Positions 1-10,865 of a stretch of 64,000 nt of DNA are shown one piece after another. This DNA is from Tuctoria greenei. Its lineage: Eukaryota; Streptophyta; Magnoliopsida; Poales; Poaceae. The stretch spans positions 118,574,866 through 118,638,865 of the forward strand of contig JAYESD010000010.1 of assembly GCA_036927565.1 (NCBI GenBank). Direction: 5' to 3'. Position 1 is the first letter of the stretch; every line of letters begins with the position of its first letter. The position numbers were made by a program, and so were the translations under genes. The notes beneath the pieces were generated by a model. The model ran no database searches and was not told the DNA's origin. It saw nothing but the letters and a program-made list of their open reading frames with translations.

Positions 1-266
1 GGTGCGACTTCTAGATCTCAGAGGTGAGGGGCTCGACAACATGCTGCTCTGAGTGTGTCGGAGGCGGCGACTCCTTGCTGCATCAGCTCGAGCGGCTCCA
101 GCGTGAGGGCCCGCGGTGGCCAGGACCTCGCGTCGGGGCGGACATCGATCAAAGGACGAGGGCGGGTTGCCGATCGATTGCGGCTGGTGACGGCTTGGGT
201 TGCTGTCGTTTGGATACTTAGGTTCCAGAGAGAGACGGACTGGTGTGGGCCAGTCGGGCCGGTCTT
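1..266. other. Left edge, probable leader of the gag-only Copia remnant
   Basis: No protein family is recognisable here. The stretch ends in CCGGTC (259-264), and the same six bases reappear at 5703-5708 just after the Copia element that follows, so it is the left side of that insertion site. The right side leads within 180 bp to the start of a Copia gag (5884). I infer this is untranslated leader of that second element. No primer-binding site is visible in it, so its 5' LTR would lie outside the window. Confidence 0.35.
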
Positions 267-578
267 TGTTGGAATATGATCCAAATTCTGATCTCGCCAG
301 GGACGCCTAGGGGATGTGAGAGGTGGAGTCCTCCCACGTTACGGGTCGTATTTATTTTGAGGGATTTATTTCCTTTTTGGAAGTCACCCCTATAAATACA
401 TCTTGTAGGCTGTTGAGGGAGAGTAAGAGAGAGGAGACCCTCATTTGTAATCCTCATTGTAAACTCTCATCATATAGTGAAGATCGCCGGTCGGCGCCCG
501 TGGTTTTTTCCCGCAAGGGTTTTCCACGTAAAATTTGTGTCTCGTGTTCGATCTTGTTTACACATTGATTTGCTAACA
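267..578 (+). repeat. 5' LTR of the Copia element
   Basis: The 312-bp repeat begins TGTTGGAATATGATCC and ends TTTGCTAACA. It holds a TATA box at 391-397 and a downstream transcribed part. Short reading frames in it (for example 323-568) recur in the other LTR and are not genes. Confidence 0.95.
391..397 (+). promoter_or_regulatory. TATA box of the Copia 5' LTR
   Basis: TATAAAT preceded by CACCCC lies mid-LTR, the usual place for the U3 promoter. The equivalent in the 3' LTR is at 5515-5521. Transcription would be expected to start about 30 bp downstream, near 425. Confidence 0.7.
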
Positions 579-580
579 AG

Positions 581-594
581 TGGTACCAGAGCCA
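581..594 (+). other. Primer-binding site, initiator Met-tRNA type
   Basis: TGGTACCAGAGCCA starts two bases after the LTR end. It matches the common plant Copia site TGGTATCAGAGCCA except for one T-to-C change. It primes minus-strand DNA synthesis from the 3' end of initiator methionine tRNA. Confidence 0.9.
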
Positions 595-1312
595 GACACG
601 AGATTGATTAAAAAAAATAGGGTTTAACCCTGTTCGGTTGACGGCGCCGCCAGAGGCGATTATATTGATTTCTTCCGCTGCCACAAATCGATCAGATCTG
701 ATAAGCGCCGCTGCACTTTCGATCGTCAGCGACAGTGCAGCTACAGGGGTTCCCGCCGTTCTTCTTGCCGCCGAATAGGATCGGGTTGAGCCGTGTCTTC
801 CTGTTTGCGTGTGCAGTGCACCGCAGTTCACGCTGGCTCCTGCTGACGCAAGTATCAGATTCCTACATCTGCTGCAGTGCTCCCTACTGCCTATCAACTC
901 ATCTTGAAACCGTGCACATCAAATCCAAGGTCAGGCCTGCTCCTGATTCAACCGTGCTGGACTTCCTTGATTTTTTTTTTTTTGTGCGGCTCGTGCATCA
1001 AGGCTGCTGCTCGTTCCAAGATCGAGGTTAGCTCTGTGCGCGCACGTTACTCCACCTTAGGCGTCCCTGTTGTCCAGCACCTCCATCGAGGCATCAGGCT
1101 AGGAGGCATCAGGCTACCACCGTACCTGCTCCTGTTGCCTCACGTGAGGACAAGAGATTGTGATCTTTGCTGGACAAGAAATTGTGAGCTTTGTTATACG
1201 TACACGGAAATCTACACAGGTTATTCTCTTTGGGTCTTCTCTTTGTTGCAGCCACACGAAGGTCTACCAGGAAATTTACAGATTAATTGCTGTTGATTTT
1301 TTTTTCTTTGGT
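595..1312 (+). other. Untranslated leader of the Copia element
   Basis: About 720 bp between the primer site and the gag start. It has a run of T residues near 968-979 and several short spurious frames. No conserved domain is visible. A leader of this size is normal for the group and would hold packaging and dimerisation signals, which cannot be identified by eye. Confidence 0.6.
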
Positions 1313-4300
1313 ATGGCTTCTCTCAAGTATGATATTCCGCTGCTAGACCGTGATACACGGTTCACTCTATAGCAAGTCAAGATGCGGGCAATATTAGCGC
1401 ACACTGATCTAGATGATGCGCTTGATGGTTTCTTCAAGAAGCAAGAAACTTGGACCGACGATGAAAAGCGTCGTGATCGTAAGGCTCTTTCACAAATTCA
1501 TCTTCATTTATCTAATAATATTTTGCAAGAGGTTTTGGAACAGAAACCGCTGCTGCTTTATGGCTCAAGCTGGAATCGGTCTGCATGTCTAAGGATCTTA
1601 CCAGCAAGATGCATTTGAAGATGAAATTGTTTACTCACAAGTTGCAAGAGGGTGGTTCAATGTCCTCTCATGTTCAAGTATTCAAGGAGATAATTTCGGA
1701 CCTAGCGTCCATGGAGGTAAAATATGATGATGAGGATTTAGCTCTTATGCTCTTGTGTTCATTGCCCCAGTCTTACTCAAATTTCAGAGACACTATATTA
1801 TACAGTTATGATACTCTTACTGTTCAAGAGGTTTATGATGCTTTGCATGCTAAAGAAAAGATGAAACAAATTGTGTCTGCTGATTCTGCTGCCAGTTCTG
1901 ATGGAGAAGGCTTGTCTGTTCGTGGTAGAACAGAGAAGAAATCAAATAAAAATTCGAGTGGTCGGAAACACCGCTCTAAATCCAAAGGTAAAGATAAGTT
2001 CTGCAGATATTGCAAGCGTGATAATCATGATATCTCTGAATGTTACAAGCTGCAGAATAAAGAAAAGAAAGGCTGCTCAAAAGTCTACAAATAAATCCAA
2101 TGATGATGGTAGTGCTTCTATTGTCTCTTCCGATGGCAGTTCTAATGGTGATGTTCTCGTTGCTTTTGCTGGATGTGCTAAAATTAATGATGAATGAGTT
2201 CTTGATTCTGCCTGCACGTTTCATATTTGCATTAATAGAGATTGGTTCTCCACTTATAAATCTGTCCAGGGTGGAGGTTCCGTTTTGATAGGTGATAACA
2301 CACCTCGCAAGGTTGTAGGCATTGGATCCGTTCAGATTAAGATGTCTGATGGTATTGTCAAGACATTGACAGATGTGAGGCATGTTAAAACTATGACGAG
2401 AAATCTTATTTCTTTGAGTAATTTTGATCTCAAAGGTTACAAGTATTCTGCTGAAGGTGGAGTTATGAAGGTAATTAAAGGCTCTCTTGTTGTTATGAAA
2501 GGTGATTTATTAAAATCAAATTTATATATTCTACAAGGCGTTACTATTATCGGTAATCTTGTTGTTTCTTCTAAGTCACCTGATTCTGATGCTACAAGTT
2601 TATGGCATATGCGTCTTGGTCATATGAGTGAACTTGGTTTATCAATTCTGAGCAAGAGAGGTCTTCTTGATGGGCACAACATCAGTAAATTGGACTTTTG
2701 TGAGCATTGTGTGTTTGGCAAGCACAAGAGGGTGAAATTCAACACTTCGGTTCCTACAACTGAAGGTATTCTTGATTATGTGCATTCTGATTTATGGAGA
2801 CCATCTCGTAATACATCTATTGGAGGTGCTCGTTTTATGTTGACTATTATTAATGATTATTCGAGAAAGGTATGGCCTTATTTCTTAAAGCATAAATCGG
2901 AAGCATTTTCTGCATTTAAAGAGTGGAAGACTATGGTGGAGAATCAAACTGAGAAAAAGGTGAAGGTTCTTCGTACTGATAATGGGATGGAATTTTGTTC
3001 TAATGAATTTAATTCTTATTGTAAGTCTCATGGCATTGTGAGACATCGCACTGTTGCTCACACACCTCAGCAGAACGGTGTGGCTGAGCGTATGAACAGA
3101 ACTATCATCTCCAAGGCTCGTTGTATGTTGTCTAATGCTGGTCTTAACAGACGGTTTTGGGCTGAGGCTGCTTCCACTGCTTGTTATCTTATTAAACGTT
3201 CTCCCTCTATTGCCATTGATAAAAGGACTCCAATTGAGGTATGGTATGGTTCTCCAGCTAATTATTCTGAGTTGAGGATATTTAATTGTCCTGCTTATGC
3301 TCATGTTGATAATGGAAAGTTGGAGCCTAGAGCTACTAAGTGCATTTTTCTTGGTTATGGTTCTGGTGTTAAAGGTTATAGATTGTGGGATCCTGAATCG
3401 AAAAAGGTTATAACTAGCAGAAGTGTTGTCTTTAATGAATCTGCTATGTCTACTAAATAGAAACTAATGCTCCTGTCCAGAGTTCTCAGACCCCTAGTGT
3501 GCAAGTGGAGCATTTAATTGATTCAGCAAATACACCAAATAATGATGACTCAGATGTACTTATCGATGATGATTCATCTGTTATCCCACATTCTCTTGTT
3601 GTGCGGCCCCCACAACATTCTGTTGCAGCTGACAGGTCTAGGAGGCCTCATATTCGACCTAAGAGGTTAATTGAGGAATGCAACATTGTTGCTTATGCTT
3701 TGAGTTGTGCAGAAGATGTTGAAGGTAGTGCTGAACCTTCTAATTATTCTGAGGCTATTACTTCTTCGGACTGCAATAATTGGGTTGCCGCTATGCAAGA
3801 TGAGATGGAATCACTTGAAAAGAATGGTACTTGGAATTTAGTACCATTGCCTAAAGAGAAGAAATTTGTTCGTTGTAAGTGAATTTTCAAGAAGAAAGAG
3901 CCTATTTCTCCTAATGAGACTGTTAGGTATAAAGCAAGGTTAGTTGCTAAAGGTTATAGTCAGATTGCAGGTATTGACTATAATGATGTCTTTTCTCCTG
4001 TTGTGAAACATAGCTCTATTCGTTGTTTCCTCAGTATTGTTACTATGCATGATTATGAGTTGGAACAACTCGATGTTAAAACTGCATTCTTACATGGAGA
4101 ATTAGATGAAGATATTTATATGGATCAACCTGAAGGCTTTATTGTTCAAGGCGCGGAACATCTTGTCTGTAAGTTGAAGAAATCTCTTTATGGCTTGAAA
4201 CAATCTCCCAGACAGTGGTATAAGAGGTTTGACTCCTTTATGCTCTCTCAAAAATTTAAGCGGTCATCCTATGATAGCTGTGTTTATTTGAAGACTGTTG

Positions 4301-5290
4301 ATAATTCAGCTATTTATTTACTTCTCTATGTCGATGATATGTTGATTGCTGCAAAAGATAAGTCAGAAATAGACAAATTAAAAGCTCAATTGAGTAGTGA
4401 ATTTGAGATGAAGGATTTGGGTGCAGCAAAGAAAATTCTTGGCATGGAGATTATTAGAGAGAGACAAGCTGGCAAGTTATATCTTAGTCAGCAAAGTTAT
4501 ATTGAAAAGGTCCTTCATCGTTTCAGTATGCATGATGCTAAACCAGTGAGTACTCCATTAGCTCCACATTTCAGATTATCTTCAGCTTTATGTCCTGAGT
4601 CAGATTATAATATTGAGTACATGTCTAGAATTCCGTATACTAGCGCAGTTGGATCTCTTATGTATGCTATGATTTGCTCTCGTCCTGATTTGTCATATGC
4701 ATTAAGTGTTGTCAGTAGATACATGGCTAATCCTGGTAGAGAGCATTGGAAAGCAGTTCAATGGATTTTGAGATATGTGCGCGGTACTTCTAATGCTTGT
4801 TTGCAAATTTGGGAAATCTGGAGATCGACTTGTTGGTTATGTTGACTCAGATTATGCTGGTGACTTGGACAAATGGAGGTCTCTCACGGGTTTTGTTTTC
4901 ACCATTGGTGGTTGTGCTGTTAGTTGGAAAGCTTGTTTGCAGTCTACTGTTGCTTTATCAACTACAGAAGCTGAATATATGGCTATTTCTGAAGCTTGTA
5001 AAGAAGCTATTTGGCTTAGAGGTTTATGTGCTGAGCTTTGTGGAGATGATTCTTGCACTACTATATTCTGTAATAGCCAGAGTGCTATTCACCTTACCAA
5101 AGATCAAATGTTTCATAAGAGAACGAAACATATTGATGTCAGATATCACTTTATTCGAGATGTTATGACTCATGGTGATATTAAAGTGTGCAAGATCAGT
5201 ACTCATTATAATCCTGCTGATATGATGACAAAGACAGTTCCTACTAACAAGTTTGAGCTATGCTCAAGCTTGGTTGGTATTACAGTTTGA
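1313..5290 (+). pseudogene. Copia gag-pol polyprotein, broken
   Basis: The reading starts at the ATG at 1313 (MASLKYDIPLLDRD). It runs through a UBN2-type gag, a CCHC knuckle near 2003-2045, a protease with DSA after a stop, a pre-integrase zinc domain (LWHMRLGH, then CEHC), and an integrase core with D in HSDLW, D in RTDNG and E in NGVAERMN. The reverse transcriptase carries YVDDM near 4327, and an RNase H ends at 5290. In-frame stops at 1370-1372, 2195-2197 and 3880-3882 all replace expected Trp codons. Frameshifts fall near 1548, 2068, 3455 and 4805. The polyprotein would normally copy and integrate the element from cytoplasmic particles. Family identity is certain; this copy is dead. Confidence 0.95.
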
Positions 5291-5375
5291 GTCCTAGTGA
5301 CTTTGGCGTGCGGTGTTATTTATTATTGAAGAGAGTTGATTGATGATACTTTCATTGGCTACAAGATAGAATTTA

Positions 5376-5390
5376 TCTCAAGGTGGAGTT
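5376..5390 (+). other. Polypurine tract of the Copia element
   Basis: CTCAAGGTGGAGTT directly precedes the 3' LTR, the position of the plus-strand primer. The purine run is short and interrupted by T, which is tolerated in this group. Confidence 0.65.
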
Positions 5391-5702
5391 TGTTGGAATA
5401 TGATCCAAATTCTGATCTCGCTGGGGACGCCTAGGGGATGTGAGAGGTGGAGTCCTCCCACGTTACGGGTCGTATTTATTTTGAGGGATTTATTTCCTTT
5501 TTGGAAGCCACCCCTATAAATACATCTTGTAGGCTGTTGAGGGAGAGTAAGAGAGAGGAGACCCTCATTTGTAATCCACATTGTAAACTCTCATCATATA
5601 GTGAAGATCGCCGGTCGGCGCCCGTGGTTTTTTCCCGCAAGGGTTTTCCACGTAAAATATGTGTCTCGTGTTCGATCTTGTTTACGCATTGATTTGCTAA
5701 CA
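5391..5702 (+). repeat. 3' LTR of the Copia element
   Basis: Same length as the 5' LTR, with about six substitutions (for example GCCAGG to GCTGGG near 5431 and GTCACC to GCCACC near 5508). TATA box at 5515-5521. It ends at AACA and is followed by the right copy of CCGGTC. Confidence 0.95.
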
Positions 5703-5883
5703 CCGGTCATTTGACTGGAGTGGGCCTGCTCATGGTGGGCTCAGAAGAGGACTGGAGTGTGTCTACTCGTGGGCTCAGAAGAGGGATTGGACTGGGTCTA
5801 GGCGCTGGTGATTGGTCTGGGCTAGTAAGTTGTGTTCGTGAGTAGGGAGAACAAGTCCGCTGGTGTTGAGATTTTCCAGGGAT

Positions 5884-6651
5884 ATGGAGAGTGAAATGGT
5901 GCCGCAATATCTCCTCCTAACAAAGACCAACTATACAGCATGAGCTATCGAGATGAAGGTATTTTTGAAGGCGGGGTATGGAAAGTTGTGGTGACAAAGG
6001 ACAAGATTGATCCGAAGTTAGATCAGATGGCTCTTGCAACAATCTATCATGCTATTGATGAAGACACTCTCATGCAAATTTTTGAGCAAGAGACGACAAA
6101 AGATGCTTGGAAGATGATCAAGACCAAGTTCTTGGGTGAAGAACACGTGATGGAAGCAAGAATTCAAACTCTTCAGAATGAGCTTGATGTGATGTGTATG
6201 AACAGACTCTATCGACGACTTTGCCACAAGAGTGATGATCATCGTCACAAAGATTCGTGGTCTTGGTGAAGACGTTGAAGAAAGTTATATTGTGGAGAAA
6301 TTATTATGTGCTTTGTCTTCGAAGTTTCTCCATATTGCATCTACTATTGAGCAGTTTGTTGATCTAAAGGCGATGATTGTGGAGGAGCTCGTTGACAAAC
6401 TCAAGGCACATGAAGAACGAGTGCATGGCTTCAATAACCAACAACATGAAGAGAAACTCTATTTAACAAGGGAGGAGCGGAAAGCAAGGGAGGTAAAAGA
6501 TGAAGAAAATCTTCATTTAATAAAGGAGGAGTGGAAAGCAAGAGAGTCAAAGGAGAAGAAGAAGAAGAAGAAGAAGAAGAAATTTGATAAGTCGAAGATT
6601 CAGTGCTTCAGTTATCACAAGTATAGACATTTTGCTGATGAGTGTTCCTAG
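5884..6651 (+). pseudogene. Copia gag fragment (UBN2 type)
   Basis: Starting at ATG 5884 the translation shows the usual gag N-terminus, then a UBN2-like body (DAWKMIKTKFLGEEHVMEAR) and a C-terminal tail with a run of nine lysines from an AAG repeat (6554-6580). It ends in a damaged CCHC knuckle near 6602-6648, where the second Cys is Tyr (CFSYHKYRHFADEC). A TGA at 5941-5943 stands where Trp is expected. Frameshifts lie near 5970 and 6205. It would form the capsid of the element. The stops and the broken zinc finger show it is inactive. Confidence 0.85.
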
Positions 6652-6960
6652 AGCAAGGAAGATGAGAAGGTGCTTCTTGCGTCTGAAGGAGAATTATTTT
6701 GATGTCACATCAAAAGATGTTCAAGGTGTAGTGCCCACCTCGTAGGTGTAGTGACCGCCCCAAGGGTTGTAGTGACCAACCCAAATTCGTATTCGGGATG
6801 TATGTCCATCTTGGGGGGGATGTAGTGCCCATCCCTTAAGTGCGTGCAGGGTGAAGTCACCATTCTGGGGATGTAGCCCCCACCTCCAGTGTGTAGAATG
6901 GAATATGTGTTTTCATCCTACATTAGTGTGTGTCCTAGAAAACGTGGTTAAGGGGGTGAT
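6652..6960 (+). other. Untranslated tail with repeated GTAGTG units
   Basis: Between the gag end and the LTR the motif GTAGTG followed by C-rich sequence recurs several times between 6728 and 6890 (TGTAGTGCCCATCCC, TGTAGTGACCAACCC and similar). No coding potential is recognised. It ends in the purine tract. Confidence 0.5.
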
Positions 6961-7174
6961 TGTTGAGTGAATCACGGCTTCTAGGAGATAAATAGAGATT
7001 AGGGGGTGTGCAGATTCGTGAGATCCGTGAGAAGTGTTTGATATAGAGTCCAAGTTAAGATTAGAAGAGTTCGGTTCAGATTTGAGGTCGAGTCTTATCT
7101 GTAATAGTTATAAATACATGAGATTTCTTAGAGAAATAAACGATGGGAGTTTCAACATGCGCATCTCTGCAACA
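6961..7174 (+). repeat. Short LTR of the gag-only Copia remnant
   Basis: It begins TGTTGAGTGAATCACGG, carries ATAAATAC at 7111-7118 as a TATA-like box, and ends CTCTGCAACA. The preceding purine tract marks it as a 3' LTR. The partner LTR is not in the window. Confidence 0.65.
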
Positions 7175-7668
7175 CTCATTTGTTGGATATGTTGTCTTTT
7201 AATAGGACAACATTATGCCCCATATAGCATCGCAAGTGTGATTACCGACCTATAGAACTTTCTTTCAATTTTTGTGGAATCTTCTTGTCACATAAGATTC
7301 TATATGTTTGCCGTCACTTCATCCATCCGACCTTGATCATGTGGCAAACATCCTCATCAATATCACCATTACTTTGTAATATTGACCATAAATATCGAAA
7401 TGAGTCTCTTCTAGGTATTATTTGTCCTTGAAGAGAAGAGTAACATTTACCTCTCAACACCAAACACCACTAAAGTCGCACCTCATATACTCAGTTATGG
7501 TCCGACTAAATCTAAACCCCTTCTAAGGTATGCCTCCATAGCTCTAATTTTTTATCAATGTCATCCCTAGTTTCATCTACGAACACTACATCATTTGCAA
7601 AGAGCATACACCAAAGAATATCCCCTTTATATCCTTCGACACCTCATTCGTGCTACAAACATGTAGCC
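7175..7668 (-). pseudogene. LINE-1-type reverse transcriptase C-terminal fragment
   Basis: Translated on the minus strand, 7668 to 7175 gives the end of a plant L1-like reverse transcriptase. It includes the region around the second catalytic motif (WCMLFANDVVFVDE, about 7578-7613), the following KLELWR stretch, the FRYL block and the DIDEDV segment. The motif normally reads FADD; here it is FAND, so a catalytic Asp is Asn. Several stops interrupt the frame. The fragment stops exactly where the Copia LTR ends (7174), so the LTR element probably inserted into this LINE copy. Confidence 0.8.
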
Positions 7669-8584
7669 TATCTTTTTTTTAACGGAACATCAGATCCATT
7701 AATCACCGAGCTCAGCTAACATGTTGGCCGCTCGAACACTTACATTGTCTCGGCAACTGCAACCACACTTGTCTCCAACATCGTCCAGGTGTTACCCAGG
7801 CAACGCCTAGTCGTCGCCTTCGCCTAGGCGTCCGGGCGCTCCGACCTAGACGCCATGGCCGATCGACTCGCCTAGCCCAGGTCGTCGTCGCCAGTTAGCC
7901 ATTGTCGCGTCACCGCCCACGCCCTCCACCACTTTTGTCTGCCCCTCGAGGCATTATCACTAGGTTGCCACTGTCGTCGTCGGATCTCCGCCGCAGTCGT
8001 CGGATCTCCGCTGCCGTCACCAGATCTTCGTTGTCGTTGCTGGATGGCCGCAGTCGCTACCACAGCACCGGTGGAATCGTGGAGAGGAGAAGGGGAAAAT
8101 GAGTAGCGTTAGGTGAGGGAATACTTTTATATGGCTGACCTGAAATGTGGATAGTCCAATTTGATCCGACAGTTCACAACAATTGAGCTGACTTTCACTC
8201 CTCAGGCCCACTCGCCTCCGCTCTCACCCTGCGCCTCTGATCCCAGATAGCGGACGCCGCCTCCCACTCGATCTGCCGCTGCCTCCCACTCCCCAATCCA
8301 CCGTTGCCGCACCCCACTCCTCGATTCACCATCACCGCCGGTCGCCTGGTCAGTCGCCTAGGCGTTCAGGCGCCGGTTTACAACCATGCTCGTCTCAGCT
8401 CGTGCCAGTTCACACCAAACAAGAGAAACAAACAAACATTCACTTTAGCCTTGCTGCTTGATGCACCGTGTGTTCTTTAAAATCATATTTTGCATATGAG
8501 TGCTAAATGTCCTTGCATTTTGTCTATATAAATAGTAACAGCATATCATGTATCATGGACATAAAAAGACTTGAAGAAAAATAC
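7669..8584. other. GC-rich unclassified repeat, then 3' intron-side sequence of the GDSL gene
   Basis: After a T run (7673-7680) comes GC-rich DNA with GCCTAGGCG palindromes near 7821 and 8358 at opposite ends. Between them are simple GTCGTCGGATCTCCGC-type repeats (7975-8010). The paired palindromes suggest one repetitive insertion of roughly 550 bp, but I cannot assign it. From about 8395 to 8584 the sequence is AT-rich and probably belongs to the intron after GDSL exon 3. Confidence 0.35.
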
Positions 8585-9543
8585 CTTCAAATGATTAACA
8601 ATCCTTTTCAGATTGTCTTTGTACTCTGAAACAGGAACATGTTGCCGCTCGCTTGTTCGTCCTAAGAGGGCCGCATCATTTGCGCCAAAGAATATAGTTG
8701 TTGCTAAAGGAGGTGCTATGTCATTCTACATTCCATATGATGGTTGCTAAAATCAGTCTGGGCGCCTTAATATTGGTGTGTTGAAAACATAGTACGGCCA
8801 CATTATGTGCAGGGACACCAATGAAGTTGCAATAGGATGGACAAAACTGTCTTACCAGGGGAAAGATGTGATGGATCAAGAATAGAGCCCATCTGGTGTT
8901 GTAGCCACCGTATCCTCTGACAACTACATCAGCCTGGCACAAATGAAATCACAGGATGACACAGTACACAAGAAAAGAAAACTAAGAAAGATGTTCATAA
9001 TACAGATGTGCTACGCAATGCGCATACATGTTAACAAGTCTACTCGGTAAGCTTCCAGATATACCTCAACAGTGGCGAAGCTAGAAAGAAATTGATAGTG
9101 GTGCACAACATAAAAATACGGTAAATTTTCTAATATAAGCATCAAATTTAGCTTGTCAACAGAGGTGCTTACTACTAATTGATTTGGCTACCGTGGTGCC
9201 TGTGCACCAGGATAGCTTAACTTGGCTTCGACCAATCCGTCGATCAGACACCAATATTGACGAAAAGAAACAAGCACCAGGAGTAACACAGTTCGCGTAT
9301 GATCAACAAACCAGATATTTACGCAATTCATCGAGCAATTAAGCATCGAGATCTGAGAATTTCCATTTCTCCGAACGAGCAAATTCGTGCGCGACCGACA
9401 AGAGGCACGAAACAAATCAGTGGGGAGTTTGTATTTTATACCTTGCGCGAGTAGGCGTCGGCGAGTGCGGCGCCCCATCCGCCGGGGCGGAAGGACTGCT
9501 CCGTGATGGAGTCGCCGAAAAGCACCAGCCGTGGCCGCATCAT
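8585..9543 (-). CDS. GDSL esterase/lipase, IAH1-like, exons 1-3
   Basis: Three minus-strand exons fit exactly: 9543-9442 (34 codons), 8933-8856 (26) and 8725-8585 (47). Introns are GT-AG and all joints fall in phase 0. Exon 1 carries the nucleophile block LFGDSITEQSF, exon 2 GYGGYNTRWAL, and exon 3 the oxyanion block FFGANDAA. This matches plant SGNH hydrolases similar to isoamyl acetate-hydrolysing esterase, which cleave acyl esters using the Ser of GDS. The final part of the family, with the catalytic Asp-His pair, is not seen; a donor (GTATTT) follows exon 3. Either exon 4 lies left of the window beyond an intron full of transposons, or the gene is truncated. A start at 9639 in the same frame is possible, but the family normally starts at or near 9543/9540. 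No stops occur in the exons. Confidence 0.85.
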
Positions 9544-9746
9544 TCCTTGCGATGCGAGGATACGCAGGTGAGGACGAAACAGTGAAGGATTAGCTAGCAA
9601 GGGGAGCGAGAGACGCGGTGGAGGAAGATGTACCTGCACCGACGGCGGGGCAGATGGGAGAATGGCCGGCCGATGGGGCTGCGGGGCAGGAATCGGGCGT
9701 CGTCATCATCAAGCGGCTTTGTGTCTAGAAGAAACCGCAATGCACT
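9544..9746 (-). other. Upstream flank of the GDSL gene
   Basis: About 200 bp of GC-rich, CT-rich DNA of leader type with no TATA box. It is cut off at 9747 by the terminal inverted repeat of element D, so the original promoter has been displaced or lost. Confidence 0.5.
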
Positions 9747-9920
9747 CGAGACAATTGCTATTATAAAATTTTTAATATGTTTTTTCCGACAGAATAGCAT
9801 TTATAAAATGAACTTCTTTAAAATAGTACATTTTATATTGACACATCGTTAAAATAGCATATAGACTAATTTAACTTATTTTATTTTCTTTTTCTATTTT
9901 CAGGCTATAAAAATGACTGA
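9747..9920 (+). repeat. Left TIR of element D
   Basis: It pairs with the three right-hand pieces. Examples are CTTCTTTAAAATAGTAC (9812-9828) with its inverse at 20758-20742, and TTTTCTATTTTCAGGC (9889-9904) with its inverse near 14568-14552. Confidence 0.8.
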
Positions 9921-10848
9921 TTTAGCCTTACTCCTAACACATCAAGAAATTCTTCTTCCAAATTAGACCATAGATCTTCTCGGTAGATGTGTTTTAGATG
10001 ATGGTAAAGTCTCGATCTTTCCTTTCAAAAAAGTTATAGCTAATTTATTACAAGTGAGTACAAATGTAAAACTCACCGTCTATTATCCAGAACAAGGTAA
10101 CGATAACTAGATGATCAAGCATACGACTGTGGACCGGACTTCATAGATCAACATTACAGCATGTTCATTCTTTCATATTTTTTTGTAATTGCACCTCAGA
10201 TTTAGCGCTCATGATTTTTTTTCTGTAGAGTAACTGCATTTAATATTGTGAAATTCAGCTTAAAATTCGCTTCTACCAAAAATCGAAATCGAAATCTGAG
10301 TAGTGCTTCTTAGAATATTTAACCACTATACTAAACTCATTTTCACAAACAAATAGTGATTCTGCTCGCAGATCCGACAAAGATGCGCGGAGATGCTTCA
10401 TCGGCGTCGATCCCCTCCCGCACTGCAAGCAAGCAAGAGCAAACTCAGCCACGGTAAAGTAGTGGCGGCAATGGAAACACGTTGCAAGCAAAGAAGACAT
10501 CGAGTTTCAATGGCTTGCTTGCACACCCATGCGTTGCAAACCCGCTGGGAGGAGAAGGAGATGTCAGACGCCAGATGTTCTTCCCACCGAACAATAGAAT
10601 ACGAGATAGATGCATGTGTTGATGATATGCCCAAGAGGCAATCATCGGATTAAGGTCTAATAGATATTTGATCCATAAGCAATTATAATACTTGAGCTTG
10701 CGATCTAAAGTATATTAGTACATCTATAAATACGATAGCTAGGGATACGAGCTGATTACTCCACGACGTGACAACTCTAGCCGCCACCCCTCGCAAGCCT
10801 CACACTGAATCCCTGCCGCGCACGCGGTGCTAGCAAACCGGCTCACGA
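9921..10848. other. Interior of element D, left part
   Basis: AT-rich to about 10360, then more balanced DNA to 10848. Short frames at 10393-10653 and on the opposite strand overlap each other and show no family signature. I see no gene here. Confidence 0.4.
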
Positions 10849-10865
10849 CACTACAGGAAACAGGT

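Larger units (their letters stand above)
267..5702 (+). mobile_element. Complete Ty1/Copia LTR retrotransposon, Tork/Tnt1-like, mutated
   Basis: Two 312-bp LTRs (267-578 and 5391-5702) starting TGTT and ending AACA enclose, in order, a primer-binding site, gag, protease, integrase, reverse transcriptase, RNase H and a purine tract. Integrase before reverse transcriptase is the Copia order, and the gag N-terminus resembles the Tnt1/Tork branch. The LTRs differ at about six positions by eye (near 2%), so insertion is fairly recent. CCGGTC flanks the element at 259-264 and 5703-5708. Two extra T residues lie between the left copy and the LTR. The coding region has at least three in-frame stops and several frameshifts, so this copy cannot make its own proteins. 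Confidence 0.95.
5703..7174 (+). mobile_element. Gag-only Copia remnant with a short LTR
   Basis: A gag start (5884), a gag body up to 6651, a 300-bp tail, a purine tract TAAGGGGG (6950-6957) and a 214-bp LTR (6961-7174) follow one another without any protease, integrase or reverse transcriptase. The complete Copia element at 267-5702 seems to have inserted in the leader of this remnant. The short LTR and missing pol are reminiscent of TRIM-like or other non-autonomous Copia elements, but loss of pol by later deletion is equally possible. The right end abuts LINE sequence at 7175. Confidence 0.65.

Noticed and set aside
218..568. Small ORFs at 218-457 and 323-568, repeated at 5378-5703
   Set aside because: They lie inside the Copia LTRs and are duplicated with them; no family resemblance.
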